Shown here piece after piece: positions 37,501 to 52,500 of a DNA stretch of 64,000 nt. Within the stretch, counting starts at the first letter, position 1. Each line of letters opens with the position of its first letter. The translations under genes were made by a program, and so were the position numbers. The stretch is from contig NC_052114.1 of the NCBI RefSeq assembly GCF_012273895.1, forward strand, positions 4,384,565 to 4,448,564, read 5' to 3'. Below the pieces are notes generated by a model, which was not told where the DNA came from, searched no databases, and saw only the letters and a program-made list of their open reading frames with translations. This DNA comes from Zerene cesonia (taxonomy: Eukaryota > Arthropoda > Insecta > Lepidoptera > Pieridae).

Positions 37501-40500
37501 TACTGCGTACTATAAGTCTGTATAACAAATTTAAACCAAATTAGTTCAGCATTTTAAAAATAAAAGAGTAACAGAACAAAAAATGTAACGAAAGTTTCAA
37601 TACCTTCATAGTCGGGGCTCTCAGGTGGCATGTAGTCGGGATCGTCAGCACTCATCTGCAGGAAGCGCTCCAGGCGGGCCGACGAATGTTCAGGTCCCTG
37701 ACGTTCAATAAATTTAGTTAAAAAAAAACACGATTCAACTGAATTGTCTCACTGGTACTTATACAGAGTATACTATAGGTAATTTTATATAATCCTGGCT
37801 ATCCTTATCAAGATAATAATATAAACTCATTAAATTAAATTATTGTCAAAAATCCTTCATAAGTCTACAAATGTGTTTGTATAAAATTTTTCCATTTAAA
37901 GTGGGGCAAAATCGAGTCTTAAGAAGTGGATTATACACAGTAATACAAGTGAAGCTAATAAAAAAAATTACGTGAAACAATTTTAATTATCGCCTTATTT
38001 ATAGTTACGGTGCCCCTTATTTATTGTTAAGGTCTCGGTCCCTTTACGATCTACAGTTCTAAGATTTGAACTCATTATGGCATGTACTAAGATTAGTGTA
38101 AGATGTCGGTGCACGCACCATGCCCTCCATGCCGTGCGGCTGCAGCAGCACGATGCCGGACTGGCGCACCCACTTGGCCTGGCCGCTGGATATGAACTGG
38201 TCGATGATGCACTGTGCCACGTTGTTGAAGTCGCCGAACTGCGCCTCCCACAGCACCAGCGCATTCGGGTTCGTCACCGAGTAGCCCACCTCGAAGCCGA
38301 GCACGCCTGTGCCAGAAACATTACATTTAACTGATCGTAAATATAAACTAACCCCTATCTATGAAGATAAAGAAATTAGCAAACACTAATTATTCATCTT
38401 TTTTTATTTGTTTTTAAGTGATCGAAATCCTATACATAATAATTATTGATTGATCAAACAACTTTCTTTTTATTGTTGGTTATTTATGTAATTGCTTTAC
38501 ACTATGCAAGATTATATATTAATCTAAATAAAAAAAGCATACCATATTCAGAAAGTGAACTATTGCACACGGTGTATGGAGCTTGGTCGGGATAGAGGTG
38601 CGCCAATGGGCAGTAGGTAGCCTTATCTACCTTCTGGTGGTGAAGCACGTGATGTCTGTAAATGAAACAATTTCCATTATTCGAATGGTTCTTACAAACT
38701 TTTTAAAACGTATTGTTATCCATTGCGAAGAAATTTTGCCTTATTCCTTCATATATTTTCACATTTTAATATTGATGGATCCAATAGTTAATCACTAAAT
38801 TTACTATTTATATATTCACTCACTATATGGATAACTATCAGATCTATAGTAAAATAATTTTTAAAAAAGAGGGACTTTAATAAAGAGAACTTGTGGAAGC
38901 ACTTATAATTAGCGGGAGCGACCGCGGTGGGCGTGTTCAGTCTACTCACTACTGAGTAGTCTAGTACAATTATAAAATTCAGCTACAAGTAAAACAAATG
39001 TCACTATCGCACTGCAGAACAAATACCATACACACCTGTGTGAGAACGTGCCTCTCTCGACGTCCTCTCCCGACAGCCGCACGTGTATGCCCTCCTTGAG
39101 CAGCGAGCCGAAGGCCATGGCCTCAGCGAGCGCCCAGTCCACGGTCCGCTTCTCGACCATCTCCATGCGGGACTTGAGGATACGCAACAGACCCTTGTGG
39201 ATCTCGAACTCGGCCGCGTTCGGGGGCGGGCTGGAGAAACGCTTGCCGATGTGCACCAGTGTCTCTTCTACCACTCCGGTTGGGGACATCTGGGAATATA
39301 AAGGGCAGATTATTATTACTATAAGGTTTAATTTAAATCAGAGTTTCGCTATTATAAGAGGTATTGTATATCGACAAATTCATTCGTAGGATGTACATTT
39401 GCGTTATTTTTTCAAAATAGAAATAAAGAGATATATATAACGGAAAATATTTATTTAACATACTTAAATATTGTATAAACTATATGCCGTAATTTATACG
39501 CATTCAAAAACTTAAACGGTTAAACAGCTATTAGCCCAATTAGTAGTTTAGCTTAGTAGCTTAAACTACCATTATCCAATACAATTCAATATACATATTA
39601 CAATTCTTACCTTAAGTGGGTCCTTGCCCTCGAAGAATCCAGACCAGGGGGAATCGAGCCAGTCCTTGTACTTGATGTGGGTCTCCTGTTTGGCCTGGTT
39701 GTACGCGTCTTCGCAAATCTTCTCATATTTGTCTTTAACGTCCTTTACTTCCTCAGCGGTAACGACGCCCTCAGCAATCAGTTGGTCAGCATAAATTTCG
39801 AGTGCTGCATAAAAAAGAAATCGTAAAATAACATTAGAGCTTAGAAAGACGATATACTGCTACGATGTACAGACTCGATTCTTTTTAGGGTAAAACCATT
39901 CACTTCATTATTTACTATTTGAAAGCTAGGAGTACTCATTCACCACACCAAAATTGTCTTAATTTCATTCAGATTGATAAAACTCCTGTATGTGTAATTT
40001 GATGTGACAAGCAGTTCTTGTGCCACTAATAATAATGGTTTCTACTTTTTGTTTCATTTACCATCGCTAAAAATATATACTTGATTATCTTTGCGACTCA
40101 AAATTTTTTGTGTTTTGTTTTTTTTTTCTAAAGCTATGTATACATCACCCACCCGGCTTCGTGTTCCTGATCTTCTGGTACATGAGCGGCTGCGTGAACA
40201 TCGGCTCGTCGACCTCGTTGTGGCCGTTGCGGCGGTACGACACGATGTCGATGACGACGTCCTTGTGGAAGGTGGCGCGCCACTCGGCCGCCACGTTGCA
40301 CACGTGCATCACCGCCTCCGGGTTGTCGCTGTTCACGTGGAATATCGGCGCGTTCACCACGCGCGCCACGTCTGCGGTGCAAGCGTGCCGTGTTATAGAT
40401 ATTTGGATGTGTCAAAATATTAACCTTTGCCGGCGTCTTCGCACGCGTTAAATTCGAAGTAGTTTAATAGATACATATAAACCTTCCCCTTGAATCACTC

Positions 40501-43500
40501 TATCTATAAAAAACCCGAATAAAATCCGTTGCGCAGTTTTAAAGATTTAAGCATACACAGGGATATAGGGACATGTCTACTACAATGTCTCATAATTAAT
40601 CTATAGTTAGGGAACTAGATAAAAACACAGGCTTTTAGCGCAGTGAAATATCTCATTCCCAAGGGAATTCGCTTTAGCTAAGCAGACGAATCCGCAGGCG
40701 AAAAGCTTGTTTTAAATATAAGAAAGAAATATTGTAATTATAAAATCAAATTCAAACATACGTATTTGCACGCTCCACTTATAAACCGAATGTGTAAGAT
40801 GATAACATGATAACATCTACCACGTGTTTTTGTCAATAAGGTGTAAAGATTATGCGGTTGACATTAGAATTTGTTAAGTTCTTTTGCGAGGGAAATATGT
40901 CATATAAAGTAGAGATATGTTTTACAACTACGAGTATGCTAAAGTAGTAAAGCATATCACTCCTTGTTTATGAGTTCAAAACTTACTCAAGACTTTTTAT
41001 GAGGGTATTTTTATGAATGATTTGCTATGCCATGTTTCACCCATGTTTTGCTAAAACTAGTTAAAGGTCAAGTAGTACGACTTTTATTTCGTAACATAAT
41101 ATAAATTTAGTAAGGTCGCCTGGTAGAGATTGTTTCCTATCAACAAGGCCGCCTTTTGTAAGCCTCAACCTCACCATACACCTTTTTTTGGTTTAATTAC
41201 TTTTATTTATATATTGCCAAAAAGTGTTTTAAATAAATTAATAAAATTTAGTTTGATCATAGATAAACAACTTCCACTTACCAGTACAATAGGCGGACGA
41301 ACGCGAATGCCTGGGGTCAGTGGTGAAGCCGATCTGGTTGTTGACTACAATGTGTATGGTGCCGTGTGTAGTGTACGCCGGCAAGTCGGACAAGTGCATC
41401 GTCTCGAACACCACGCCCTGGCCCGCGAACGCCGCGTCTCCGTGGAGCAGGATCGACATTACCTACACATGAACAATGGAGTTGGGATTGGGTCTTTATG
41501 AAACTATAAGAAAAGAGCGAATTTGCAATAAAAAGATCTGTTACAGGTGATTATGGGTGGAGTGGCCATTTAACATCAGGCGGCCAAGATACCTCTTTGA
41601 TGCCGCCCAGATGCCCTTAATTAATAAATTAATAGAAGTATTACCTGTATATCATTATTAAATGATATATGTAATTTGACAGAAATCAAAACATCAAATG
41701 AATGTAAAAATTTGATGAAAAATTTATATTCATTATAAAATAAAAAGTAAAAAGAATCAAAAATAGTATATTGCGAAATGATCCAAGCTCAGGTCGTACC
41801 TTCTTGCCCTCGTTGTCCCCTCGGTAGAACTGCTCGGCGCGCGTCTTGCCCTGCACCACGGGGTCGACCGCCTCCAGGTGCGACGGGTTGGCGCACACCG
41901 CGAGCCGGATGTTCTTGTTCGTCACGCGGTTCAGCCGCTCGATGTACGTGCCCAAGTGGTACTTCACGTCACCGGAGCCCTGCCGGCTCGGATTGCATGA
42001 GTATTGCCCATGTACCGACTGTCACTAAGTGTGGCTATATGTGCGGCTTGTTAAAGCGATTTAACATGACAAATTTTAAAATTTTGAAATATGGGCAATA
42101 TTTCAAAATTTAAGATGCATTAAGCAGATTCTTACTCGACAGAATGTATTTTGGCAACATTTTAATTCGCTTCAAAGGAGTAGTTGAAGCGGAATTTCGG
42201 CATTTCATTTAGGGCATTGTAGTATCTCAAAAGGTTTTTCCTCAAGTAACATATGTAATCCGGTAAAAACTAGCCACTTGACATTACAAATTTATTTTAT
42301 TCGAGAGATAGATAAGCTATCTTTGTACATAAAACACTATCGCTCAATAAATTATTTTATTTATATGACAATAACATTATATACGCGATATATATACATA
42401 CATGTTGATTATCTAAATAAAAAAAAACTTACATCATCCTCGGCTTCTAGACCGGCAAACTGTGTAAACAGCTGGTGAAGTGGCTTACGGCAAACGTTAG
42501 CCAAAACATTGAGACGTCCTAGAAAAACAATAAACGTTCATAAATAGATAAATAGCTAGACATGCCTTTATTTAGTACAAAAACAAAGATACGACAAAAA
42601 AAATTAAGTAAATTAATACAATGATGCCAAAGTTTTTCCCTCGTCATATAAGTTGCAGAGTTAAAATACGACTTTTGGTTAAAATAACAGAGCTTGAATT
42701 CCAGTCAATAACACATATAATAAGTATGATAGGTAAAATTTTAACAGATACAGATAACAAACAGTATCAAAATATACTCGTTCCAGCGGTATTTTATACT
42801 TTATTTATTAATGTGTAATAAATGTACTAATGTATATTAAATGATTAATACATTGTTTATATCACACATTTCTTAATTCCTAAAAATAGCAATGAATACT
42901 ATTATTTCTGAATGGAAAATGATTTTTATACATGTAACATGAATAAATAAAGTGTTTGTTTGAATTTAGTAAGCTGTACCATTGCAGAAAGATAACGCAC
43001 AGCCTAGCCAGCTAGTATCAAACTGGGCAAAAACCAGTTTGTGCTAAGTCATACCGGTTTTTTGTAATTATGTTGACTGAGAACTGTTATCCTTGATTAT
43101 CATTACTATCTCACAAATTGAATGCGCCAAAACAAAATATACAATTATGTAAACAGCTGGGGTTTCTACCGTCTCTTATACATGTATTCACTGTTTACAT
43201 GACTTTTTTCAATTAAATATACCTTACCTCTATGTGGCATTCCCATAATGATAGATTCAACACCGAGTTTCGTGGATACGTCAATGACTTGCTTCATAGC
43301 GGGAATCAAAATTTCACAACCCTCGAGACCGAACCGCTTCTCTGATGACCATTTCTTAGCCAGGAAGTTCTCAAAGCTGTAAAAGAACGAAACTAATTAG
43401 CATTCTGCGTGATTATATTTCAACTAAAGTGAGGAAATAGGTAAAAGGAAAATTTTTCTTTTGCTTTTTTGCTTCCTTATGTATCTTTTTGGTTTATTTA

Positions 43501-46500
43501 TTTTATTATGATTATTTATATTCAATTGATTATCTTTTATTATCCAAAGATACTTTTTTTATTTATTGCTACAAGTGTAATTTATATTTCGTTGATACAA
43601 GTGTTCCTTATAACAATACTTGTATTAATTATAAAATTGATAAAAGGTATTTAATTATTACCATAAACAATGATAAGTATTGCTTTACTTATATTTAATA
43701 CATGTATTATTTTTAAGACTGTGACTTGAGTTCTAATGAAATTAAAAAAAAACGTCACGAAAAATCAGACAGATAGACAGACAAACAGACAGAGTTACTT
43801 TCGCATTTATAATATCGGCAGGGAGTAGGGATTTGCAATATCATTCTCAGTGACCACATGCAAAAATGAATGAAAAATGCAAAATTATTTAAAATATCTC
43901 ATTTATATATAAAGCATTTCAATGCTCACCCAGCGGATCTGGTGAGGCGGGCCAAGATCAGCCGCTTCTGGTCGGGGCTCATCTTGGTGACGTTCGGCGG
44001 CTCCATGCGCTGCCGGATCCAGTTGCATTGCTCCAGCGAGTTGATGAACATGAACTCGATGCCGATGTTGTTGCAGTACGCCTGCTCCAGGCGGTTGAGG
44101 ATCTCTCTGAAGTGGAACGAGATTGTTTAGAAGAGAGTAGACAGTTGAAGAGGCAAAATGTGTGTGCTGCTTTAAGAGAATTCCTATGAGACCAGGAGCA
44201 ATATTGTTTGGATAACATTGTAAAATATACAACCAACCAATTTTTCAGTATATCAGGTTCCGTGAATTCAAAAGTCGAGATAAATTTGACCCTCTTATTT
44301 AGATTTCGCTAACGGCGTTTAGAAACGCGATCATAATATTAATACGTAATCAATAGCGTTACTGTAAAAGTAACTATTAATCATTTGCCAAATATTTATA
44401 CGCTAATTGATAATGATCGAAAACATAGTAAGTAATATGTCCTCAAGTATATATGCTCCTTGTACGTTACCTCAACGGCAAGGCCTTTTCTTTTTCACCA
44501 ATAAAAGTCGTAGAAGGCAGTTTAAAAACTCTGTCCATGTCGGCTTCATCTAAAATGTATAGTGATATATAAGAGTAGGAACCTCAAGCGTTTAAAATCA
44601 TACAATTATCAATTAGAATAAGAGACATCAGATCATCAAGAATATAAATATTATAAACTAAATTGAATAATATAACTATTATAAAGCTTTTTACCAATTT
44701 TAACACTGAGACAGAAAATAAGAAAGCACACATATAAGTAATCATATCCCTTTACTAGCGTTTCTCAGAGCGTTACATAATAACACCTAATTCGATTACC
44801 ATTGACATATATTTTTTCCTAGCCGTCCCAAGCTCAACGTTAAATCACAATAAACCAATAAAACATATTATGATAAGGATGTGACGCAGTACATTTTCCA
44901 TTTTCACTTTTGTATTCCACCTTGAAATGATAGTGTCCGAAATCAGTTGGATTCGATCCAGAAGCGAGAAAACTAAATATAAAACACCAAGGTCACTTCA
45001 CAAATCCCTGCCATAGTTTCAACCGAGTAGACAAACAATTGAATTCATAAATAGACATACCCAAATGGTCTTATATACGTATTATATGTAGTAAATATAA
45101 ACAAGTAAATAACAATATAATCATGCATATTGTCGACAAATTATATATAAACATTGAAGTGAAGTATCATGCTTGTTACAAACAGTTCTAGCCGATAATA
45201 ATGGTTACATGCATATAGTGTACATGAATAAATATATAATAGTAATGGCGTGCCACCGTTTTCTTGTGCATTGTATCACGTTTATGTATGTGTAGTTACA
45301 GCGCTCAACCTTTACATAACCAAACTTTATGTTGGAAATATGATTCAGAATTTAAAATATTTGTTATACATACTACTCAAAAGAAAATAGCGGTCATCTA
45401 ATATAAAACGACGTAAAATATAATATTTTTGAAAAAGAAAACACAAGATTTGTAATATCCTAATTATGTAAAGAGGTCAATCTTTAGTCAACATTAAAAC
45501 ACACAAATGGTCCCTATTAACTTTAGAGTAGTGAAAAAAATAGTTTGGTTGTCATTTTGTCGCCATAACTACGTCGCTTGTGGAGCGGCTAAGGTGCAAT
45601 GCAGGTTCTAGTCTCCTTACCAAACCTGTAGCTGCTGTGTATCACCTCCCGAGGGTTTTTATCAGCTGTATTGAAGTTTGCTATTTCCAATGGGTCGAGT
45701 TTTGCTATATGGTGTCCCCGGATCTGTTTTTTTAGTTTATACTTGTTAAATAAAAGAACGATATCGATACCTGTGGTGAAGTGGCCTCGTTCAAAAAAAA
45801 TAGATAAAAAGCATAAAATGATTGTTAAATAAATAACTGAATTGTATACTATTGCATTGCTGCGGTATGTATTATGCTTAACACTATGTAAGGAAATATA
45901 ACTCATAAACATCGATGACCCCATGGAAGCAACAAATCCTGATTTGTTCGCCGAATTCTGAAAACCATAATTTTTTCTTGTCTGAAGATTGAACACGTAA
46001 CAAAATACGTTTTCCCAATTTTTGGAGCTCATCCTTCTTTAGAGTGTAGTTTGTATTGTGTCCGAATACTTATCATATGAATGTAATAAGGCGTTTTCGT
46101 GTGAATATCATTAAATATAGGAAGAATGATGAGGCCGATAAGATAACATATCTGAGAATGATACCTAATACATGATTGATGCTTTTTCAATCAAAAAGAT
46201 TTATCAATAATATCATAATACATATTATATATAAAACAATATCCTGCTTATATCAACGTTATTTATATATAGGAGTCATATCCTAGTATACGAGTATTTA
46301 CTGATTACAGTAATGTACCTTTATTACCATTAAAAAAGTATCACGAGATGAACGCCACTGAAACGCACCTACCTAATTAACACACCAAACTTTAACTCAT
46401 ATGTCCTAGAATGTCATTCACTACTACACTTTAGGGATAGGACACGTCCCAGTAAATTGTTCTTGTATTATTATGAACATTACACTTTAAATTTTACAGT

Positions 46501-49500
46501 ACAATAAACATATCATTCATAATTATAAATGTCCCAAATGGTAGCCTAATAACAATTAGGCTAGTAAAGGAATATGGTTATACACTGTATTATAATTAAA
46601 TGAATGCTAAATGTTAATTTAATTTCTAATGTAAAGACAATCACAAAACATGAGCTGAATAGAATCGATAGTAGTTAAATGATAAGACCGAAGATAAAAA
46701 AGCTAGTCTCAAGTTTCATATTGCCTTTGTTGCTTTCAATGTTATTGACAATTTTTTGTGCTTTTTAAAATAAGAAAAATATATAAAAAGTATTTCTATA
46801 AAAAGCCTTGAAGATTTATGTATCGGCTGTGGCATATCATACACATGCAAATGTGTATAAACCGAAGCGAAAGCCTTGCAATCTTTCATATAGCAACACC
46901 AGCTTTCTTATTATTAAAAAGTGCATAAAAGCAATAAGAAAAAAGAAAACCCGGCACCGAAAAATTTATCGAGTTTACCAATTAACCATACACCGTATAT
47001 CGTAAGCATCTAAAAGTCTACTGGCAATAAGCTTTAAGGGAATTCACCTAGTATTCCAATATCCCAATAGGATAAAGACGCAATTACAGATTGAAAATTA
47101 AAATAACCGCATCGGGTAGATCAATTAACGGATGACCATGTACTATCAAGATTATCAAGCTCAGATAACGTGCACTTCCCGAATACTTTTCGGCAGAGAT
47201 GTTCAAGAGATATTAATTGTTTAATCATACTTTGCCCAGAAAAGGAATCAGCAGAAAACCAGGATAGTAACGCGTTTTCCATATAAAAACAGCAAGGATT
47301 AAAAACACAATTTATTCAATATAATGAATAAATCACGTTTAAATGGTGGTGAATTTTAATTCAATCAAAACAATCACAACTAACAACAACGCAATTTATC
47401 CCACTAATCCCACCAAAACCAGTCATCTGCCACCACAAAGAGCGGGTAGTTTAATAATCAATAAATACACGTCCGAGGCATACCGAATCGCACGTGCTGC
47501 CTAATGACCGCTTCGTTCGCGAACGCGCGCAGGCCGCCGTGCCAGTCGCCGCTCGACACCGGGTCGCCGGTGGTTATGCCGAGCGGGTCGAGGTTCGCCA
47601 CGAGGTGACCGCGCGACTACCCTCCGGGAATTTATTTCTTAAGTACACATCGAAACGGCAATTGAACATGGCGATATGCGCATTGTTTTTAATTGCCATT
47701 ACTTCATTAGACACCAATTATTTTCAAAAATCAATCATTGACGAAAATTATAGACACTGTTTTAGTGGATATATGTGCGTTTACCGCTAAATCGATGTAA
47801 CGAAAAGCACTAAACCGACATTGGCTGTAGGACTGTGTACTGTCACTAATACAATGCATAATATACATGAAAGTAAAAAGACTGAATGCCTTCATTATAT
47901 CGAATGTATCATAATATAATAATCCATCTCCCAAAACACCGTTCAATTAATGAAAGATAAGCTTAAATTAACACATTTCATATAATGAATCCCAGTTAAT
48001 AAAGGATATATTGGCTGGTTGCTTAATAAACTAAATAATAAAAATGTATAATAAATAAATAATCAAGAGAAATACAGAGACATCAACTTAAAATCTTGGA
48101 TAAACATCATATTTTGAGACTAGCAATTCTTAAAGGTGGGTCTATGAATGCATGATTGCATGACAATGTGGTTAGTATCAAACACAACGTTCATTTAAAA
48201 TGGTATTTGATTATTGTTTGTTACCATTGTATTATTTCTATTCAAGTTGTTAAACTTTAAAACGAGACTACAGCAAAAAAAAATCTTTTGAAAATACTGC
48301 TAATATTATCACATACATGCAAAGTTACTATTAGACATAAGTTTAAAGTATTATTGAATCTGTATTCCATACGAAGCGCAACCGATAACTCTACATGAAC
48401 TATTTACTAAATTAGTACAAAAAAGAGTTATTGAAAACAATCACCAAAAATTTATAGGAACCAATAATTGAAAAGATTACGCAATAAACTTGATATTGCG
48501 TTGGTTTGTGAAAGAATCAGAATTTGTAAAGTCCTGCCATATAGGTTACAGTGTACACATCTATAATGCATGTATACAGAATTCATATTAGTCAAGAGGA
48601 AATTTCAAATTCTGATTTTCATAATGTATGTATGTAATAATATCGGCAAAGACGACAAAGCTATACGCTATATTAAACACCCCAGTTATCGCAAGTGATT
48701 GCTTTCAAACGCGCGGCAGCGACATGTCACTCGTAGTGTTGCAAAATACTCGAGGCACAAACACTTCACGACTTTACTAAAACTTACTCCTCCAGCATAG
48801 CTTTAAGCTGGTCATAAAACTGGGTATTGTTAACATAGGCATTCGAATATCCAAACAAAATATAAATAAGCAGAAAAGACACCGATTTATCGGTCCACTT
48901 TCTTCGAACTTGAATCTATCTTATCATTGAATCGCGCCATTACATAGCTTCGATAACACCACTGCACTGCAACAGTGTCGCATAACAACAAGCGAGAAAA
49001 GCGTCAAAATGTTGAATTGAATATTTGCGTCGAGTATTCCGCAACACCGGCCACTCGTGAGCGTATGCTGCGTACCGAAATTGAAATATTTCCTCATGAT
49101 GAGTTCCGAGTTCGGCGCCCGCATGCCCAGTTGGGGCAGGTTGGCCGTCGTGATGCCCAGCGGGTCCACGTCGGCCGCCAGGTGCCCGCGAGCCTGCCAC
49201 GCACCCGCCACCAAACGTTAGCCCACGAGTCCACGACACGACCCAACGTACACACTAAATCGCCTGTGCGGCCTGTCGCTTAGGGATATTGGGGACGGGG
49301 TTGTTAGACTTAGGATTCCTTAGTAGTATAGGGTATACAATAGTAACTGTTAGCGAGAAAGCCTTATAACAGCTGAAACTAGCGTAACAAAGGAGGTAAC
49401 AATTGAGAAATTCCCACCTTATAGGATCGGGAAAGTAAAGGGAAGGGGATTAACATGGACAATTTTAAAGCTTTTAAAGCTCGAGAACTACAGGAAAATT

Positions 49501-52500
49501 AACCCGAAGGACTATATGGCCACAAAAGCCGAGGCAATATATTAAAATAGAGTAGTGATAGTAGATTTCTTTGATGATTTTATAAAAAGGAATTATAAAG
49601 ATGGCAACATAAGTTCTCATAACGGATTTACAAACGGATCCAATCGATATCTATTTTAAGAATCGTAAGAATCGTGAAAAATCTTTGTTTCAGCTTATCC
49701 GTCATAGTAAATTACTTGAGTGTAAATAATTAAGTATTATTGATTAACCCCTTAAAACGGTGAAGGAAAACATCGTGCTGAAACCGGCATGTCCAAGAAT
49801 CAAAAGTGGACGACATGTGACATCTGCCAACCCGCACTTGGCCAGCGTGGTGGATTATGGCCTAAACCCTCATAGGAGGCCTGTGTCCCAGCAGTGGGAA
49901 CATATATGGGCTGATGATGATTAACCCCTCAGACAACGGTTGATTCGCATGTAAGCGATTATGTCATGAATACCACGGCAATGTTAATGTAAAAAGAAAT
50001 CTGATAAGAGCATGTCACCGGAATGAGGGATTTTTAAATATGTTTTAGAGCGTTTTAGTGTGTATCGCTATATGATATTATAAAAGTACTTACATCGCTA
50101 TCGTCTATTGACATTACATGAATACTTTATTCAATGATTGCATTGCTAGGTCGTGTCGATCAATTTGAACGCCCTCGAAAGTGCCAATAAATACCAACAA
50201 CTAATTCCGCCAATACTCGCAGACAAACAATCTAATAATGTGTTACCAATATGTTATTGTGTATTACCATGAGTAAGGTTGCGCCCACAATTAAAACAGA
50301 AATGGCTGAACAACCCATTGTGTTTATACATTGTCTTTTTCAAGCAATCACACGTGAAGGTGTCAAGACGAAACTATTCAATTTCTAATAATCCAAAAGT
50401 AATACAAGAGTAATGTACAAGATATATTTCAACATATCGTAGTATAAATTGGTCAAGGAAAAAAATATGAACTTAAAAAAGTAGCAAATAATAATAATGT
50501 GTGCAATTAATTTTTTTTTTTTTTATAAATAGAAACATCGTTCACCTGATAGCTCCTGATGATCGCCTGCACAGCGAGATGGTCGTCAATAATCTTTTCG
50601 TTAATTGGTGAGCCTGTGAGAAATTAAAACAAACAACATATGAAAAAAAACAATAGTAAGTTACGTTTAAACTATTTTTTTTATTTATTCATTCATGGAC
50701 GTTATTCGATCGATGACGATTTCTCTCAAATGCGTTAGGCAAGACAAAGCTTTTAATTAAGAAAATCATCATAACAAGCACCGGACATAAGCTGAAACCT
50801 AAAACTGTTTATTGTAAGCTCAAAATTGTGTCGTGGTATATTAATGCGAAGGTATTGGGTGAAGATCCACATCTCAGGGGGCTTGTGTCCCTTAAGTGGG
50901 AACAAAAATATGTACTCTTTTAAATATTATATAATCAAAATAATCTCTTATTTTTGGATATCGCATAAATGCGGATTAAGGATGATATGCGAAATTGACA
51001 TAACAAAAAAAGATGATGAGATAAACCCAACGAACGCAAATCGTGACGTTAAAAGAAAATAATAACGCTCCTGTACGTCATATCGTCATTGCGGGCTGAT
51101 TAATGAAGATACGCTATCAAAGATAACAGTTACAACAATAACTAAAAAAACATGTATTTTGGAATATACCAAAACCTCTCTATAATTACCATATTTTAAT
51201 GTTATATGTACTTAGTATATATTATTAATATTCAACTGTTTGAGTATCTCTACGCTTATACCTGCTTAGTTATTTTTATCCGTATATATCGCAAATGCTA
51301 TCAATTACGACTCGAAAGTGAAGCGAACTATAGTATACATTTTTTGTGGTATGCCATTAAATATTTGATTACCAAAAATTTATCAAAAAGACAGAACCAC
51401 TTTGGCAGTTTGACTTACCCGAAGCGATAGAGGGCATCCCACCAGCGGCTGGAACCAGTGAAGTCAGAGGGACTTCATTTTTGGAGTACGGCGCTAGATT
51501 GGGAGGAGGTGTGTACGCGACTCCGGGTTGAGCCCCGTTTGTGGCGTTGCGGAAGAATGCATCCCAGGACTATAGACAAATATTGCAAAAACGTTACACA
51601 AAAATATGGTGGTTTGAAACAAACGACTACTCGAAGGAGTTTTTTTTTATCTTTGGCCTACGTACAAAAATTTAGCTTTCTATTTGATAGTTTGAAGTAA
51701 GAATATTATTGCATTAAAAAAGGAAATACCTAAAATTTCTGTCAAATGTTAGTTACTGCGAAAAAACCGCAACTATAATTTGGAATTCAAAGTTTCCTTA
51801 ACACCACAATATGTCAGACCTTCGCTTTATCTGATATTATTTTCGTTATTTATAGTATAAGGTTATAGATAGAAATGTATTGTTTAATGTACCAACTCAT
51901 AAAATTAATCCTGTTTTTAGTTAGATTACCTACATACATATTTTTTTTTTTTGCTTTGCTTTCTGACGTTGTTAATTTCATAACCACGATTGACATATAG
52001 AAATTTTTATACTAGCGCAATAGTGAAACATATGTATCACAGATGTTTCGTGTTATATAACTCGCGAGAAAATATGTTAAATTATATTGAAAAAAACATA
52101 GGTACAACTCAATTCGAATCAAAATGTTTTTACAACGATTTTATTGCCTTAGCATATAATATGTAATTGACGCCTCAGCAGCGAAATACATCGAAACATC
52201 TCGACTTCGTTCAGCTCATGTTGACACCAGCCCTATAATGGACTGGTGCCAAAGAAATGTATGCAAGTAAACTTTCCATTTCATTCCCTAATAGTAAACC
52301 ACGTTAAGATGCAAAATGCAGATTGTAAAGGGTCTGTCATATTAAACTGTGTGTTCTAAATAAACATAGAAGACATAAAAATATTAACATAAAGGAAAAA
52401 AAAATACAAATAGACGTCACCCATGGTGTCACTTATCACAATCTCATGGAGGCGAGACGGTCGAAGTCCGCCGATAAGAAAGAGGGCGTGTATATAATCT

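Larger units (their letters stand above)
44550..50545 (-). other. OGDH: OGDH intron block that hosts the three alternative exon 5 copies
   Basis: Almost 6 kb between constant exons 4 and 6. Besides the three exons and the partial SINE at 49757, the sequence is AT-rich. A cryptic exon-like piece with a perfect GTAAGT donor lies at about 48790-48900 (- strand). No fourth RGH-DPL exon seen. Confidence 0.6.

Noticed and set aside
37995..41501. Several 60-120-codon ORFs overlapping OGDH exons on the + strand or in other - frames
   Set aside because: Shadow frames of GC-rich OGDH exons; the reading frame with conserved OGDH protein and matching splice phases is the real one.
45589..46032. 147-codon - strand ORF containing OGDH exon 5c
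   Set aside because: Only 45621-45723 matches OGDH and is bounded by splice sites; the upstream part is open intron.
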